A stretch of 64,000 nt of DNA from Paenibacillus naphthalenovorans. Lineage in GTDB: Bacteria > Bacillota > Bacilli > Paenibacillales > NBRC-103111. Position numbers and translations under genes: made by a program. Of this stretch, positions 16,908 to 25,784 are shown one piece after another; within the stretch, counting starts at the first letter, position 1, and the number at the start of each line of letters is the position of its first letter. The notes below the pieces were generated by a model, which saw only the letters and a list, made by a program, of their open reading frames with translations, was not told where the DNA came from and made no database searches. The DNA lies in contig NZ_FNDY01000005.1 in assembly GCF_900099895.1 (NCBI RefSeq), positions 1 to 64,000 of the forward strand, written 5' to 3'.

Positions 16908-18815
16908 ATGAATCGGAATACCGGAACGGTTGAAGCCGCCATGAATCGTTTGGCAGAGGGATTGCTGGAGCGGCAATCCCCGGACGGATCATGGCGTTTT
17001 TGCTTTGAGAGCGGAATATTGACCGATGCCTATATGATCATTATCTTAAGGTTATTAAAGCTCGGCGACGAGCGTCTTATACGGCGTTTGGCTTCCCGGA
17101 TACTGGACAAACAAAGGCCCGGGGGATCGTGGACATGGTACCATGACGACGATGAGGGGCATTTGTCGGCTACGGTGGAGGCCTATTACGCGCTTCTGTA
17201 CTCAGGTACAGTCGATCAAACGGATGAGGCTCTACAGAAAGCCAAACGTTTTATTATAGCCAAAGGCGGGCTTCACAACGTCAGCGGATTGCTTACCAAA
17301 GTGATATTGGCTGTCACCGGACAGGTTCCCTGGCCCCGTTTCCGCCAAATCCCGATTGAAATGATGCTGCTCCCTTCTTCCCTTCCGATCAGCTTCCATG
17401 ATTTATCCAGCTATGCTAGGGTACACCTTGCCCCCGTTCTGATCCTCGCCGACCTCAAATTTGTAATACGAACCGAGGCAACGCCCGACCTGTCCGAGCT
17501 GTTGACGGCTGACCCGGATCCGGCGCTGCGAGAGCATGAGCAGGAGTCGCGGTGGTTTCCCTTCGCCGAACAAATCAAAGCGGGCATCCAGAAGCTCGCA
17601 CTGCTCCCCGAAGAGCTTCATCAGCAGGCCTTGCGGCGAGCGGAATCCTACATGCTGGATCGGATTGAGCCGAACGGGACCCTGTACAGCTATGCCTCCA
17701 GCACTTTTTTGATGATCTATGCCTTGCTCGCGCTTCGATACGATGCTAATCATCCCGTCATCCGCAATGCCCTCCAGGGCTTGAAATCGTTGGCCGGTGA
17801 GACGGACGGACAGCAGCATATCCAGAATTCCTCTTCAACGGTTTGGGATACCGCGTTGATCAGCCACGCTCTGCAGGCAGCCGGTTACTCCGCAGAGCAC
17901 CCGGCTATAGCGCGGGCGGACGCATACCTGCTCTCCCGCCAGCACACAAAGCTCGGTGACTGGAGCCTGGGATTGGATCATCCGCTGCCGGGCGGCTGGG
18001 GTTTTTCCGATGTGAACACGATCATACCGGATGTGGATGATACGACCGCAGCGCTGAGGGCTTTGCGCGCAACCCCCGCCCGCTTTGGCCCGCAGTTTCG
18101 GGAGGCGCGGGATCGCGGCCTGCACTGGGTGCTGTCCATGCAAAACAGGGACGGCGGCTGGCCCGCTTTCGAGAAGGGCAAGGACTCTGCCCTTCTTACC
18201 CGGCTTCTGCCCGTCGACGGCGCCGAAGCAGCGGCCATCGATCCGTCCAGCGCCGACCTTACAGGACGCACGCTGGAATATCTGGGCAGTGAAGCGGGAT
18301 TCGATATCGCTCATCCATTCGTTCGCCGCGGCGCTGACTGGCTGATCCGGCATCAGAAGCCGGATGGCTCCTGGTACGGCCGCTGGGGGATCTGCTATAT
18401 ATACGGGACATGGGCCGCTATAACCGGACTTATGGCCGTCAGAGCGCCGAAGCAGCATGTCACTGTCCTGAAAGCGGTGCAATGGCTGGACTCGATCCAA
18501 AATCCCGATGGCGGCTGGGGCGAATCGTGCCGCAGCGACCAGGTGAAAGCCTATGTCCCGCTGCATGCCAGCACCCCTTCGCAAACGGCTTGGGCGCTTG
18601 ATGCGCTCGTGGCCGTCCATCAGGTACCTGCCGATTCCATCCAAAAAGGAATCCTGACTTTGTCTGAAATGGTATTGCATGACAATGCCGGATGGACTGC
18701 CGAATACCCGACGGGCGCAGGACTGCCCGGTAATTTTTATACCCGCTACCACAGCTACAATTTCATTTGGCCCTTACTGACCCTCGCAAATTACAAAAAG
18801 AAGTATGGCGGGTGA
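16908..18815 (+). CDS. sqhC: squalene-hopene cyclase family terpene cyclase (possibly sporulene-type)
   Basis: Class II terpene cyclase of 635 residues with the protonating DXDD motif at residues 375-378 (PDVDDTTA) and at least five QW repeats (QSPDGSW, QRPGGSW, QNRDGGW, QKPDGSW, QNPDGGW). It makes pentacyclic triterpenes or, as in B. subtilis SqhC, cyclises tetraprenyl-beta-curcumene (sporulene pathway). Which substrate is used cannot be read from the motifs; the neighbouring spore genes make a sporulation-linked role plausible. The start is set by GGAGATGGGCGA. It converges on the DUF4173 gene, 17 bp away. Confidence 0.92.
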   Translation: MNRNTGTVEAAMNRLAEGLLERQSPDGSWRFCFESGILTDAYMIIILRLLKLGDERLIRRLASRILDKQRPGGSWTWYHDDDEGHLSATVEAYYALLYSGTVDQTDEALQKAKRFIIAKGGLHNVSGLLTKVILAVTGQVPWPRFRQIPIEMMLLPSSLPISFHDLSSYARVHLAPVLILADLKFVIRTEATPDLSELLTADPDPALREHEQESRWFPFAEQIKAGIQKLALLPEELHQQALRRAESYMLDRIEPNGTLYSYASSTFLMIYALLALRYDANHPVIRNALQGLKSLAGETDGQQHIQNSSSTVWDTALISHALQAAGYSAEHPAIARADAYLLSRQHTKLGDWSLGLDHPLPGGWGFSDVNTIIPDVDDTTAALRALRATPARFGPQFREARDRGLHWVLSMQNRDGGWPAFEKGKDSALLTRLLPVDGAEAAAIDPSSADLTGRTLEYLGSEAGFDIAHPFVRRGADWLIRHQKPDGSWYGRWGICYIYGTWAAITGLMAVRAPKQHVTVLKAVQWLDSIQNPDGGWGESCRSDQVKAYVPLHASTPSQTAWALDALVAVHQVPADSIQKGILTLSEMVLHDNAGWTAEYPTGAGLPGNFYTRYHSYNFIWPLLTLANYKKKYGG

Positions 18816-18832
18816 GAGAAAACGGGCCCAGA

Positions 18833-20359
18833 TTAATCCGCCTGTGTTACATTCAGCGCCTTGCCAGCCCTCCGGACGGATAGGTTGAACTCCGTCCACG
18901 ATTCCGGTTGACGGTGTTCAAGTCTTACCCGAAAGCGCTCCAACGCGTCATCTACCCCTTGCACTTCGGGATGCAGGCGTTTCAGCTCTAGCAGATAGGG
19001 TACGGCCTCATAGCTTAGACTGCCGAGATAAGCCGCATCGATCTCCCCTGTAACTTCATACCTTTGAATGTTATTGCAGGCGATCATCGCATCGATGTTC
19101 ATATAATTCAAGACGACATAAGCTGTGATTACAGCAGCCGTATACCATTGAAACAGAGGCAAATTCTCTTTCCACAGCTTAAGCAGAGCAATAATGAACA
19201 GCACCAGCAGCAAAATCATAAATGCGTGTACCAGCAGCCTGGTCACCGTATAACCGTATGCTTCCTCATACATGGTCAGGCGCAAAAACGCGGAGCTGAG
19301 CACCACGCCGGTACAGCCGATGAGCACCGCTAGAAGGATGCGAAGAAAGCGCCATGCCTTCCGGCCGGGACGCTTTACGCCGTATAGAGCGGTTAGCAGC
19401 ACGGAGAAATTGATCAGGGTGACCAGAACCAGCTCGGCAAAGCCTTTTCTCGCATAGGAGGCATAAGTGATACCCTCCGGAAGGGCGGCGGCGCCTCCTC
19501 CGAACAAATAGGAAAACTGAAACACGGCAAACCATACATAAACGGCATTCAGCAGCATCAGAATGGTAGCGGCTACTGTCGCATCCAGCTGTGGTAAGAC
19601 GGAAAGCAGGCGGTTCGATTCAGACCCTGAGTCGGATGGCTCCCATAAGGCCGTTTGATCCTGGGCTTCAACGGGAATCGGACCCGAACGCTTCACTTCC
19701 CTACCCGCCTGAACATAGGCAAAGAGAACGAAGGTAACAGCCGCAATCCAAGCGAAGCGAAGCAAGCCCACAGAAAGGTCCCCCATCAAGTCAGGTAGCT
19801 GGGCTAAGGTTCGTTCAAACACGGAATCGGCCGATGCCAGAAGCCCGATGACAGCGATCAGCAGCGGAACGGACAGAGCGATCCCCAACATCACCTTGAG
19901 CATCCCTTTAGCCTTATCCGCTTTCATCTGCCCGGTCAATGATTGGATCAGGATCACTACAGGCTGCGGCAGCCGTTTTAACGTCCCAAGGATCACTTGC
20001 TCCAGCAGGAGCACGACGGAAGTGCTGCGCTGCTCTCCTCTTATGCCCCACACGGTATGTACGATGATCAGCAGCGGTACGGCGAGGGAGTTGAGAACGT
20101 GCAACAGAACGTTCGTATACCATACATAAGTGAACGACAGAAACAGCACTGGCACGAGCAAGACAGCGGAAAGCCTGGATCGGAACGATTCGGTTCTCGG
20201 GACGTAGAGATAAAAATACAGATAGAACACCAGTACGAATAAAGGATACGATACTCCCCAAGCTTTAGCGTAAAATAAATAATGATGCAGCACTCCGCAG
20301 CCGAAAGCGGCAGCCAGCAGCATAACATCGCTTCGCAGTCTCTCCGAAGACTTGATCAT
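18833..20359 (-). CDS. DUF4173/DUF4153-type polytopic membrane protein
   Basis: A 508-residue integral membrane protein with about twelve hydrophobic segments and a soluble C-terminal tail (about 430-508) rich in charged residues. The sequence VWFAVFQFSYLFGG followed by YARKGFAELVLVTLINF is characteristic of the DUF4173 family, often found in sporulating Firmicutes. Function unknown. Its ATG at 20359 has AAGGAGGGG upstream and it follows the small gene at 20382-20798 after 22 nt. Confidence 0.82.
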   Translation of the reverse strand: MIKSSERLRSDVMLLAAAFGCGVLHHYLFYAKAWGVSYPLFVLVFYLYFYLYVPRTESFRSRLSAVLLVPVLFLSFTYVWYTNVLLHVLNSLAVPLLIIVHTVWGIRGEQRSTSVVLLLEQVILGTLKRLPQPVVILIQSLTGQMKADKAKGMLKVMLGIALSVPLLIAVIGLLASADSVFERTLAQLPDLMGDLSVGLLRFAWIAAVTFVLFAYVQAGREVKRSGPIPVEAQDQTALWEPSDSGSESNRLLSVLPQLDATVAATILMLLNAVYVWFAVFQFSYLFGGGAAALPEGITYASYARKGFAELVLVTLINFSVLLTALYGVKRPGRKAWRFLRILLAVLIGCTGVVLSSAFLRLTMYEEAYGYTVTRLLVHAFMILLLVLFIIALLKLWKENLPLFQWYTAAVITAYVVLNYMNIDAMIACNNIQRYEVTGEIDAAYLGSLSYEAVPYLLELKRLHPEVQGVDDALERFRVRLEHRQPESWTEFNLSVRRAGKALNVTQAD

Positions 20360-20381
20360 ATGAAGGCCCCTCCTTAGATCT

Positions 20382-20798
20382 TTAATGAATCGCAGCCTCT
20401 TCCCGCGGACGGCGCATATATCGGAGCATGTCCAGGATCAGCTTGCGCATTTCCTTTGTTGTCCCTTCACCGGACGGGCTTTTGATCCTTTCTCCAAAAG
20501 GAAGCCTGTCCTTCAGCATCACTAAAGTGCTTCGGTGATCCGGCAGCTTATCCGCCCAATAGACGAACAGTTCGGCCTCCTCGAGTACAAGCGTCTCCAC
20601 CCAGCCCATTCCATGCAGGCGGCCATAGGCAAGCTTGGCTATACTCCCAAAGACTTGCAGCAGCCGTTCCTCCGTCTGGGCCTGCTGCACAGACCTTTCA
20701 ACCTCCCGCAGGATCTGTTCCTCCCACCCTACGGTAAGCGGCATTGCCGCTCCGCCGCTGCGGCAGCACTCCATTTCCGGCAGCACATTGGACTGCAT
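20382..20798 (-). CDS. hypothetical protein upstream of the DUF4173 gene
   Basis: A 138-residue soluble protein, mostly alpha-helical by composition, without recognised domains; basic C-terminus (LRYMRRPREEAAIH). The ATG at 20798 is favoured by GAAGGAGGAATG; a TTG one codon earlier is also possible. It probably forms a two-gene unit with the DUF4173 gene, transcribed from the divergent region shared with the SgrR-like regulator. Confidence 0.7.
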   Translation of the reverse strand: MQSNVLPEMECCRSGGAAMPLTVGWEEQILREVERSVQQAQTEERLLQVFGSIAKLAYGRLHGMGWVETLVLEEAELFVYWADKLPDHRSTLVMLKDRLPFGERIKSPSGEGTTKEMRKLILDMLRYMRRPREEAAIH

Positions 20799-20850
20799 CA
20801 ATCATTCCTCCTTCAAATGTTCTTCGTCGTTACTTTATAGTGTAGCTTGA

Positions 20851-20898
20851 AAAATACGAACAAAAAGCGCAACTTTTAAATTGAAAATTTCGTATTTT
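20851..20898. promoter_or_regulatory. operator-like inverted repeat in the divergent region
   Basis: AAAATACGAA (20851-20860) and TTCGTATTTT (20889-20898) are perfect 10-bp inverted arms 28 nt apart. They lie between the minus-strand 20798 gene and the plus-strand SgrR-like gene (20938), the position expected for an autoregulatory operator serving both sides. AT-rich -10/-35-like sequences occur around it but no single promoter is convincing. Confidence 0.5.
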
Positions 20899-20937
20899 AT
20901 CATATTGGATTTGTATTTTACGGGAGGAAAGCCGGTT

Positions 20938-22731
20938 ATGAAATTATCGGGCCACTACATCCGTCTTCGCCGTCAATATCCGCATATCACCGAACATCAG
21001 GAGTTTTTTGTTACCTTGGACGAGCTGGCGGTTCAGCTCGATTGCACACATCGCAACGTCCAGCTGCTGCTGAGAAAAATGCAGGATGAGGGGTGGCTGA
21101 CCTGGACCGCCGAACGGGGACGCGGCCGCCGCTCCCGGCTCTTGTTTATTCAGAATGCGGACGATATGATTCTTTCCGCCGCCAAAGAGCTTGTGGAGCG
21201 CAAGGATCTGCGGGGCGCACTGGCGCAAATCAACGTATCGACCTTACCCGATACGTTCAAAGACAGCTTTCATCATTGGCTGAACAGCTACTTCGGTCAC
21301 CGCAGCGAGGTCAAGGGCAGCCGGCGGCTGGATACGCTTCGCTTTCCGCTTGCGCAGCCGCTGCAATCGCTGGATCCGGCCACGATTCACTATACGGCCG
21401 AGGCGCATCTGGTCCACCAATTGTTCGACCCATTGGTCCGCTACAACCGCCTTACCGGAGCGATAGAGGCACACCTGGCGCACGCTTGGGAAGCGGACGA
21501 GTCCAGAACGGTATGGACCTTTCATCTGCGCAAGGGTGTGCAGTTTCACCATGGGCGGGAGCTGACGGCAGAGGATGTCCGGTATACATTCGAACGGCTC
21601 AAACGGCTTGCGGCAGGCTCCCTTTACAGCTGGATACAGCAGCAGATCGATGGTACGGAAGTGCTGGATCCGGTTACCGTCAGCATCCGTCTCACCGAAC
21701 CTAACGAGCTGTTCCTTCAGTTCGCCGGCACAAACCGGGCTTCCATCCTGCCGGCGGAGATTTGCGAGGAGCGGCAAGCGGATTTTGCGCTCGCTCCCGT
21801 CGGCACCGGACCGTTTAAGCTTACACATTACGACGGTTCCGTTTGCGTCCTGGACGCCTTTCACAACTATTTCCAAGGGAGGGCGCATCTGGACCGGGTC
21901 GAGCTATGGCATATCCCGGATATGGAGAAGCAGGATCGCGATCGGACACTGGAGAGCTTCCAGATCATTCATAACTACAGGCTGGCGGACGAGGCGGAAC
22001 ATCGGTGGGAACAGGTGCAGCAGCAGGGTACAACGTGCCGCTTTCTCACCTTCAATCTATTGAAACAAGGACCGATGAACGATCCGGAATTGCGCGGCCT
22101 CGTGTGTTCCGCCCTTCATCGCGGAAGGCTGCTCGAGAGGCTCGGCGGCGACGCCATTTTCGCGGGGGACAGCTTTATCCGGCACCGGAACGGTCTTCCG
22201 CACGATGCGGAACCGGTTCCTTACTCTCCTGAAAAGCTGAGGATGCTGGTCAAGCGCTCGGGCTACGCAGGGCAGCCGCTTACTCTGTGCACAATCACCA
22301 ATTACGAACGGGACGCTCTGCATGTCCAGGCACTGCTGCGGGAGGCAGGATTTGCTGTGGAAATCAACCTCCTGACGGCTCAGGAGTTCAAGAGCGAGCA
22401 GCGGCTGCACGCCGATCTGCTGCTTTTTTCCATCATGCTCGACAACGATGCGGAACTGAGGATCATCGATTTATACAAAAGCATGCAGCGACATCTCGAG
22501 CCCTCCGTCAAAGCGCATGTCGCCAAATTGACCGATAAGATTCTCCGGGAGCCGGCCGCTTGGCGGCGCGCTGAATGGCTGCAGGCCATCGAATCTCATT
22601 TGACCGCCAGGCAAATGCTTTGCTTTCTTTATTTTAAAAGGCTCAAAACGCTCTACCACTCCTCCGTCCAGGGCATTGCGCTCGATTCTCTGGATTGGGT
22701 GCAGTTCAAAAACATTTGGTTCAAGCCATAA
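20938..22731 (+). CDS. SgrR-like transcriptional regulator with solute-binding domain
   Basis: A 597-residue two-domain regulator. The N-terminal winged helix (about 1-95, QLDCTHRNVQLLLRKMQDEGWLTW split by the turn) is SgrR-type; the rest resembles periplasmic extracellular solute-binding family 5 (oligopeptide/nickel) with RLTGAIEAHLAHAWEADES and TFHLRKGVQFHHGRELTAEDV. Such proteins sense a small ligand in the cytoplasm. The ATG at 20938 is chosen for GGGAGGAAAG; 19 additional codons upstream are open but poorly supported. A likely operator lies at 20851-20898. Confidence 0.87.
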   Translation: MKLSGHYIRLRRQYPHITEHQEFFVTLDELAVQLDCTHRNVQLLLRKMQDEGWLTWTAERGRGRRSRLLFIQNADDMILSAAKELVERKDLRGALAQINVSTLPDTFKDSFHHWLNSYFGHRSEVKGSRRLDTLRFPLAQPLQSLDPATIHYTAEAHLVHQLFDPLVRYNRLTGAIEAHLAHAWEADESRTVWTFHLRKGVQFHHGRELTAEDVRYTFERLKRLAAGSLYSWIQQQIDGTEVLDPVTVSIRLTEPNELFLQFAGTNRASILPAEICEERQADFALAPVGTGPFKLTHYDGSVCVLDAFHNYFQGRAHLDRVELWHIPDMEKQDRDRTLESFQIIHNYRLADEAEHRWEQVQQQGTTCRFLTFNLLKQGPMNDPELRGLVCSALHRGRLLERLGGDAIFAGDSFIRHRNGLPHDAEPVPYSPEKLRMLVKRSGYAGQPLTLCTITNYERDALHVQALLREAGFAVEINLLTAQEFKSEQRLHADLLLFSIMLDNDAELRIIDLYKSMQRHLEPSVKAHVAKLTDKILREPAAWRRAEWLQAIESHLTARQMLCFLYFKRLKTLYHSSVQGIALDSLDWVQFKNIWFKP

Positions 22732-22790
22732 GCAGCCTTTCTTGTGAATAAAGTATAAGGAAGGAGAGAGCGAAAGGAGATCGGTAAGAC

Positions 22791-23300
22791 GTGAGGAAGC
22801 CGAACCAATTCGTATACCGTAACGACCGATACGGATTTACCCTGCGTTTTCCCACATGGTGGAGAAATTACTGCGTTGTCGGTGCAAGAAGACAGGATCG
22901 CGATTCCGAGTATGAGCTGCATTTTCGCTTTAAGTATAAGGGGAAATTATACGAAGATATCTTTACGATTCTGGTGTATCGAATGACGCGGGAGGAATGG
23001 ATAAAGCAGGGATACGCGGAGTCGCCGCTTTCGTTTATTGCGGAAGTGGACGGCCGAGTGTTCGCCTATTTGACGCCGGAAGAACTGCCGCATGCTTTTT
23101 ACGACAATAAAACCGGAGACTATGATTACAAAAAATACCGGGCCGCCATTGAGCTGCTCAAAAGAATGGTCAACCAGGATGTACCGCGGATTGTACAGTC
23201 GCTGCGCTTCTTTGGCCATGCGGTTACGATGACATCGACCCCTTATCTCCTGAGCAAAGTATGCTCCTGTCGCATTCACAAACGCATCAAGCGGAAATAA
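22791..23300 (+). CDS. hypothetical protein
   Basis: A 169-residue soluble basic protein starting with GTG, preceded by GAAAGGAG. The N-terminal YRNDRYGFTLRFPTWW pattern is common in small uncharacterised Firmicute proteins that fold as a PsbP-like or related beta-sandwich; a Cys-x-Cys lies near the C-terminus (KVCSCRIHKRIKRK). No function can be assigned. It follows the SgrR-like gene by 59 nt. Confidence 0.65.
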   Translation: MRKPNQFVYRNDRYGFTLRFPTWWRNYCVVGARRQDRDSEYELHFRFKYKGKLYEDIFTILVYRMTREEWIKQGYAESPLSFIAEVDGRVFAYLTPEELPHAFYDNKTGDYDYKKYRAAIELLKRMVNQDVPRIVQSLRFFGHAVTMTSTPYLLSKVCSCRIHKRIKRK

Positions 23301-23546
23301 CCCCTTACCACCGGTCAAACGCCCATGCGGGCGCAGGCCGGCGCCTCCGTACTGAAAAAAAATCGCAAGTGGAACCCATCAGATCGCGGTCCGCCTCACG
23401 GGCCGCTCCCAACCTTCCTTCCCCGCATTGGTTTCGAAGTGCCCGTCCATGCCCGCGTACAATTCTATGAGTCGCCCTGTACCTCTCTGTCATCTTGTGC
23501 TATGATAAGTCTTCGTTATTTTTTGTGGAGAGGACGAGCGTTCAAC

Positions 23547-24125
23547 GTGGCCAAGCTATATTTTCGATACGGGACCATGAACAGCGGAAAATCGATTGAA
23601 GTGCTGCGTGTAGCGCATAATTACGAGGAACAGGGAAAGAAAGTGCTGCTTTTTACTCCAGCGGTGGATTACCGCGATGGCGTGGGCACCGTAGCTTCCC
23701 GCATCGGCATGCGCAAAGAAGGGATTGTGATTGACGATCAACTCGACATGGTGGCACTGGCAGCCAAAGAAAGACCCAAATGCATCCTGATTGACGAAGC
23801 GCAGTTTCTGAACAAGCAGCAGGTGCTCCAGTTAACGGAAATTACCGATACGCTGGGCATTCCCGTAATTGCTTACGGGCTTCGGGCGGATTTCATGGCC
23901 CAGCTGTTCGAGGGCAGCTATCATTTGCTCGCGTGGGCGGATAAAATTGAGGAGATCAAGACGGTCTGCTGGTACTGCGACAGGAAGGCAACCATGAATA
24001 TGCGCCTTGAGGACGGGCGTCCGGTATTCGAAGGCGAACAAATTCAAATCGGCGGCAACGAAAGCTATCTGCCGGTCTGCCGCAAATGCTATTCATCAAA
24101 AAAGAAACAAGCTCATATCCTGTAA
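23547..24125 (+). CDS. tdk: thymidine kinase (type II)
   Basis: Phosphorylates thymidine with ATP in the pyrimidine salvage pathway. The 192-residue product has the P-loop GTMNSGKS (residues 9-16), the catalytic-base segment DEAQF, the lasso-domain zinc site CWYC...CRKC, and the ILIDEAQFL motif. The GTG at 23547 is used because GGAGAGGA precedes it and the homologous N-terminus (AKLYFRYG) begins there; the longer frame upstream has no family similarity. A TATGAT -10 lies at 23501. Confidence 0.94.
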   Translation: MAKLYFRYGTMNSGKSIEVLRVAHNYEEQGKKVLLFTPAVDYRDGVGTVASRIGMRKEGIVIDDQLDMVALAAKERPKCILIDEAQFLNKQQVLQLTEITDTLGIPVIAYGLRADFMAQLFEGSYHLLAWADKIEEIKTVCWYCDRKATMNMRLEDGRPVFEGEQIQIGGNESYLPVCRKCYSSKKKQAHIL

Positions 24126-24126
24126 T

Positions 24127-24187
24127 AAGGGATATCCCTTAACCAAAGGACGAAAGCGAAGCGCATGCGGCTTTGCTTCGTCCTTTT
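24127..24187. terminator. terminator between tdk and the M29 aminopeptidase gene
   Basis: AAAGGACGAA (24145-24154) pairs with TTCGTCCTTT (24177-24186); inner bases add further pairs, and the plus strand continues with TTC. The stem ends in As and Ts on both sides, so it can serve both convergent genes. Just before it is a perfect palindrome AAGGGATATCCCTT (24127-24140) of unknown role. Confidence 0.75.
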
Positions 24188-24217
24188 CATTTGCGGTTGA
24201 TCAACGGCGGGCTAAAC

Positions 24218-25450
24218 CTACACCGCCCAATTCCCGTTTCGGATCAGGGGTTCCCGGCGGCCGTCCGGGGTCAATCCGTCTACATTCATATCCCCGGAAC
24301 CGATCATAAAATCCACATGGACTAAGCTGGTGTTGGCGCCGTTGTCTGAGAGCTCCTTTTCGGACATCCCGGTGCCTCCTTGAAGATTCACCTGGTAGGC
24401 TTGCCCTAAAGCCAAATGGCTGGAGGCATTCTCATCAAACAACGTATTATAGAAAATCAGATTGGCATTCGAGATGGGCGATTGATGCGGCACCAGCGCA
24501 ATTTCACCCAAACGGCCTGCTCCGTCGTCCGTGTCCAGAAGCCGTTTTAGCGCATCGTAACCCGTTTTGGCCGAAAAATCCACGACCTTGCCGTCTTTAA
24601 AAGTAAGGGAAAATCCGTCGATGATTTGTCCGGCGTAATTCAGCGGCTTAGTGCTGCGCACCACCCCGTTTACGCCATCCTTATGAGGCATGGTAAACAC
24701 TTCCTCCGTCGGCATATTGGGGTTGAACCAAACGCCCTTGGCATTCTCTTTGGCTCCCCCCAGCCATACATGTTTCTCCGGCAGATCGACGGTCAGACTC
24801 GTACCCGGCGCTTCATAGATCAACTGCTTATACCGTTTGTTATTTAACAGCTCGACGGTTTGTGCCAGGTGCGCATTGTGCTTTTTCCACGCCTCGATCG
24901 GATCCTCCAAATTCACACGGGTCGCCTCAAATATGCGGTTCCACAACGCTTCCACAGCGGCATCCGTAGGCAGATCCGGAAATACCTTTTGCGCCCATTG
25001 ATCGGTAGCGATCGAGATGAGCGACCACGCAACCTTATGCGCCATGATATAACTTTTGTACGTTTTCAAGGCCGAAGCATTCGTTTTCGTGGCGGCTGAG
25101 ATCCGGTCGGGATCCACATCCTTCATCAGATCCGGGCTGGGTGAATAAATCGAAAGGAACGCCGCTCCGTTCTCCGCCATCTCCGTCAATCCCTGAGCCT
25201 TCCACATCGGATATTCCTGAAAAGCCTCCACAGGAGCCAGCTTATATTTGATATGCGCGAGCTGCTCGTCGTTCCACTCTACATGCACATGTTTGGCTCC
25301 GGCTTCATAAGCTTTGACGGCAATGAGCCTTACCAGTTCGACCGCTTGAAGCGGTGCGTTCACAACCAGCGTCTGCCCTTTCTGCACGTTCACACCCACA
25401 TGCACAGCCAGCGCCGCGTACTTCTCCAACTGTTCTTTTGTAGGAACCAT
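24218..25450 (-). CDS. ampS: M29 family aminopeptidase
   Basis: Cytoplasmic metallo-aminopeptidase of 410 residues related to AmpS/PepS/AmpT. Recognisable family segments are GVNVQKGQTLVVNAP, ALVPHQSPISNANLIFYNTLFDENASSHLALGQAY broken over the metal site, and HVDFMIGSGDMNVDG near the end. The start at 25450 has GGAGG upstream; an additional 25 open codons before it are unlikely to be used. A strong sigma-A promoter lies 36 nt upstream (25486-25514). Confidence 0.9.
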   Translation of the reverse strand: MVPTKEQLEKYAALAVHVGVNVQKGQTLVVNAPLQAVELVRLIAVKAYEAGAKHVHVEWNDEQLAHIKYKLAPVEAFQEYPMWKAQGLTEMAENGAAFLSIYSPSPDLMKDVDPDRISAATKTNASALKTYKSYIMAHKVAWSLISIATDQWAQKVFPDLPTDAAVEALWNRIFEATRVNLEDPIEAWKKHNAHLAQTVELLNNKRYKQLIYEAPGTSLTVDLPEKHVWLGGAKENAKGVWFNPNMPTEEVFTMPHKDGVNGVVRSTKPLNYAGQIIDGFSLTFKDGKVVDFSAKTGYDALKRLLDTDDGAGRLGEIALVPHQSPISNANLIFYNTLFDENASSHLALGQAYQVNLQGGTGMSEKELSDNGANTSLVHVDFMIGSGDMNVDGLTPDGRREPLIRNGNWAV

Positions 25451-25485
25451 AGAGCATCCTCCATCATTAAAGTTGTTTTCTCTAC

Positions 25486-25514
25486 AGTATAACCTTTTCT
25501 CACCGCGGCACCAA
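25486..25514 (-). promoter_or_regulatory. sigma-A promoter of the aminopeptidase gene
   Basis: Minus-strand TTGGTG (25514-25509), 17-nt spacer, TATACT (25491-25486). The transcript would start around 25479, close to the ribosome site. Confidence 0.65.
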
Positions 25515-25527
25515 ATTTTTTCCACAT

Positions 25528-25569
25528 AAAGAAAACCGCCTTATAGGACGGTACCATGCCTCTAGGCGG
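25528..25569 (-). terminator. orphan terminator-like structure upstream of the aminopeptidase promoter
   Basis: On the minus strand CCGCCT (25569-25564) or, alternatively, CCGTCCT (25551-25545) can pair with AGGCGG (25541-25536), which runs directly into TTTTCTTTA. There is no gene upstream on this strand: the next gene to the right is on the plus strand. It may end a short untranslated transcript arising between 25570 and 25784. Confidence 0.4.
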
Positions 25570-25784
25570 AGCAAGCGTTCAAATATTACCGAAGCAAGTA
25601 ACATTTTCGCATGCCGATATTCCCTTTTATAGGCTGTTAGCAGCATAAAAATGGACCTTGGTGCGGAGCAAAAAAAGTTATACAGCCGACAATAATAGAC
25701 AACATTTTTAGACTCCCTGATATATCATGTAAGAGTTGATTCCAATCTGTAAAGAATTCCAAAATTTAGGAGCCAAGGTAACTT
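25570..25784. other. non-coding region between the M29 aminopeptidase and the sensor kinase
   Basis: The whole gene-free stretch is 25451-25784. Its left part holds the aminopeptidase promoter and the orphan terminator. The right part is AT-rich and contains the small inverted repeat GCTGTTAGCAGC (about 25633-25644). No reading frame with a ribosome site was found on either strand. A promoter for the kinase gene must be here but none stands out. Confidence 0.4.

Noticed and set aside
17835-18752. Minus-strand open frame opposite the terpene cyclase
   Set aside because: Antisense shadow of a GC-rich gene; no recognisable features.
25528-25569. T-box riboswitch in front of the M29 aminopeptidase gene (TGGTACCG followed by a terminator)
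   Set aside because: The antiterminator-like motif is only partial, and no stem I, specifier loop or AG bulge could be found in the 200 nt upstream; moreover the gene is not a tRNA synthetase or amino acid gene and has its own promoter after the structure.
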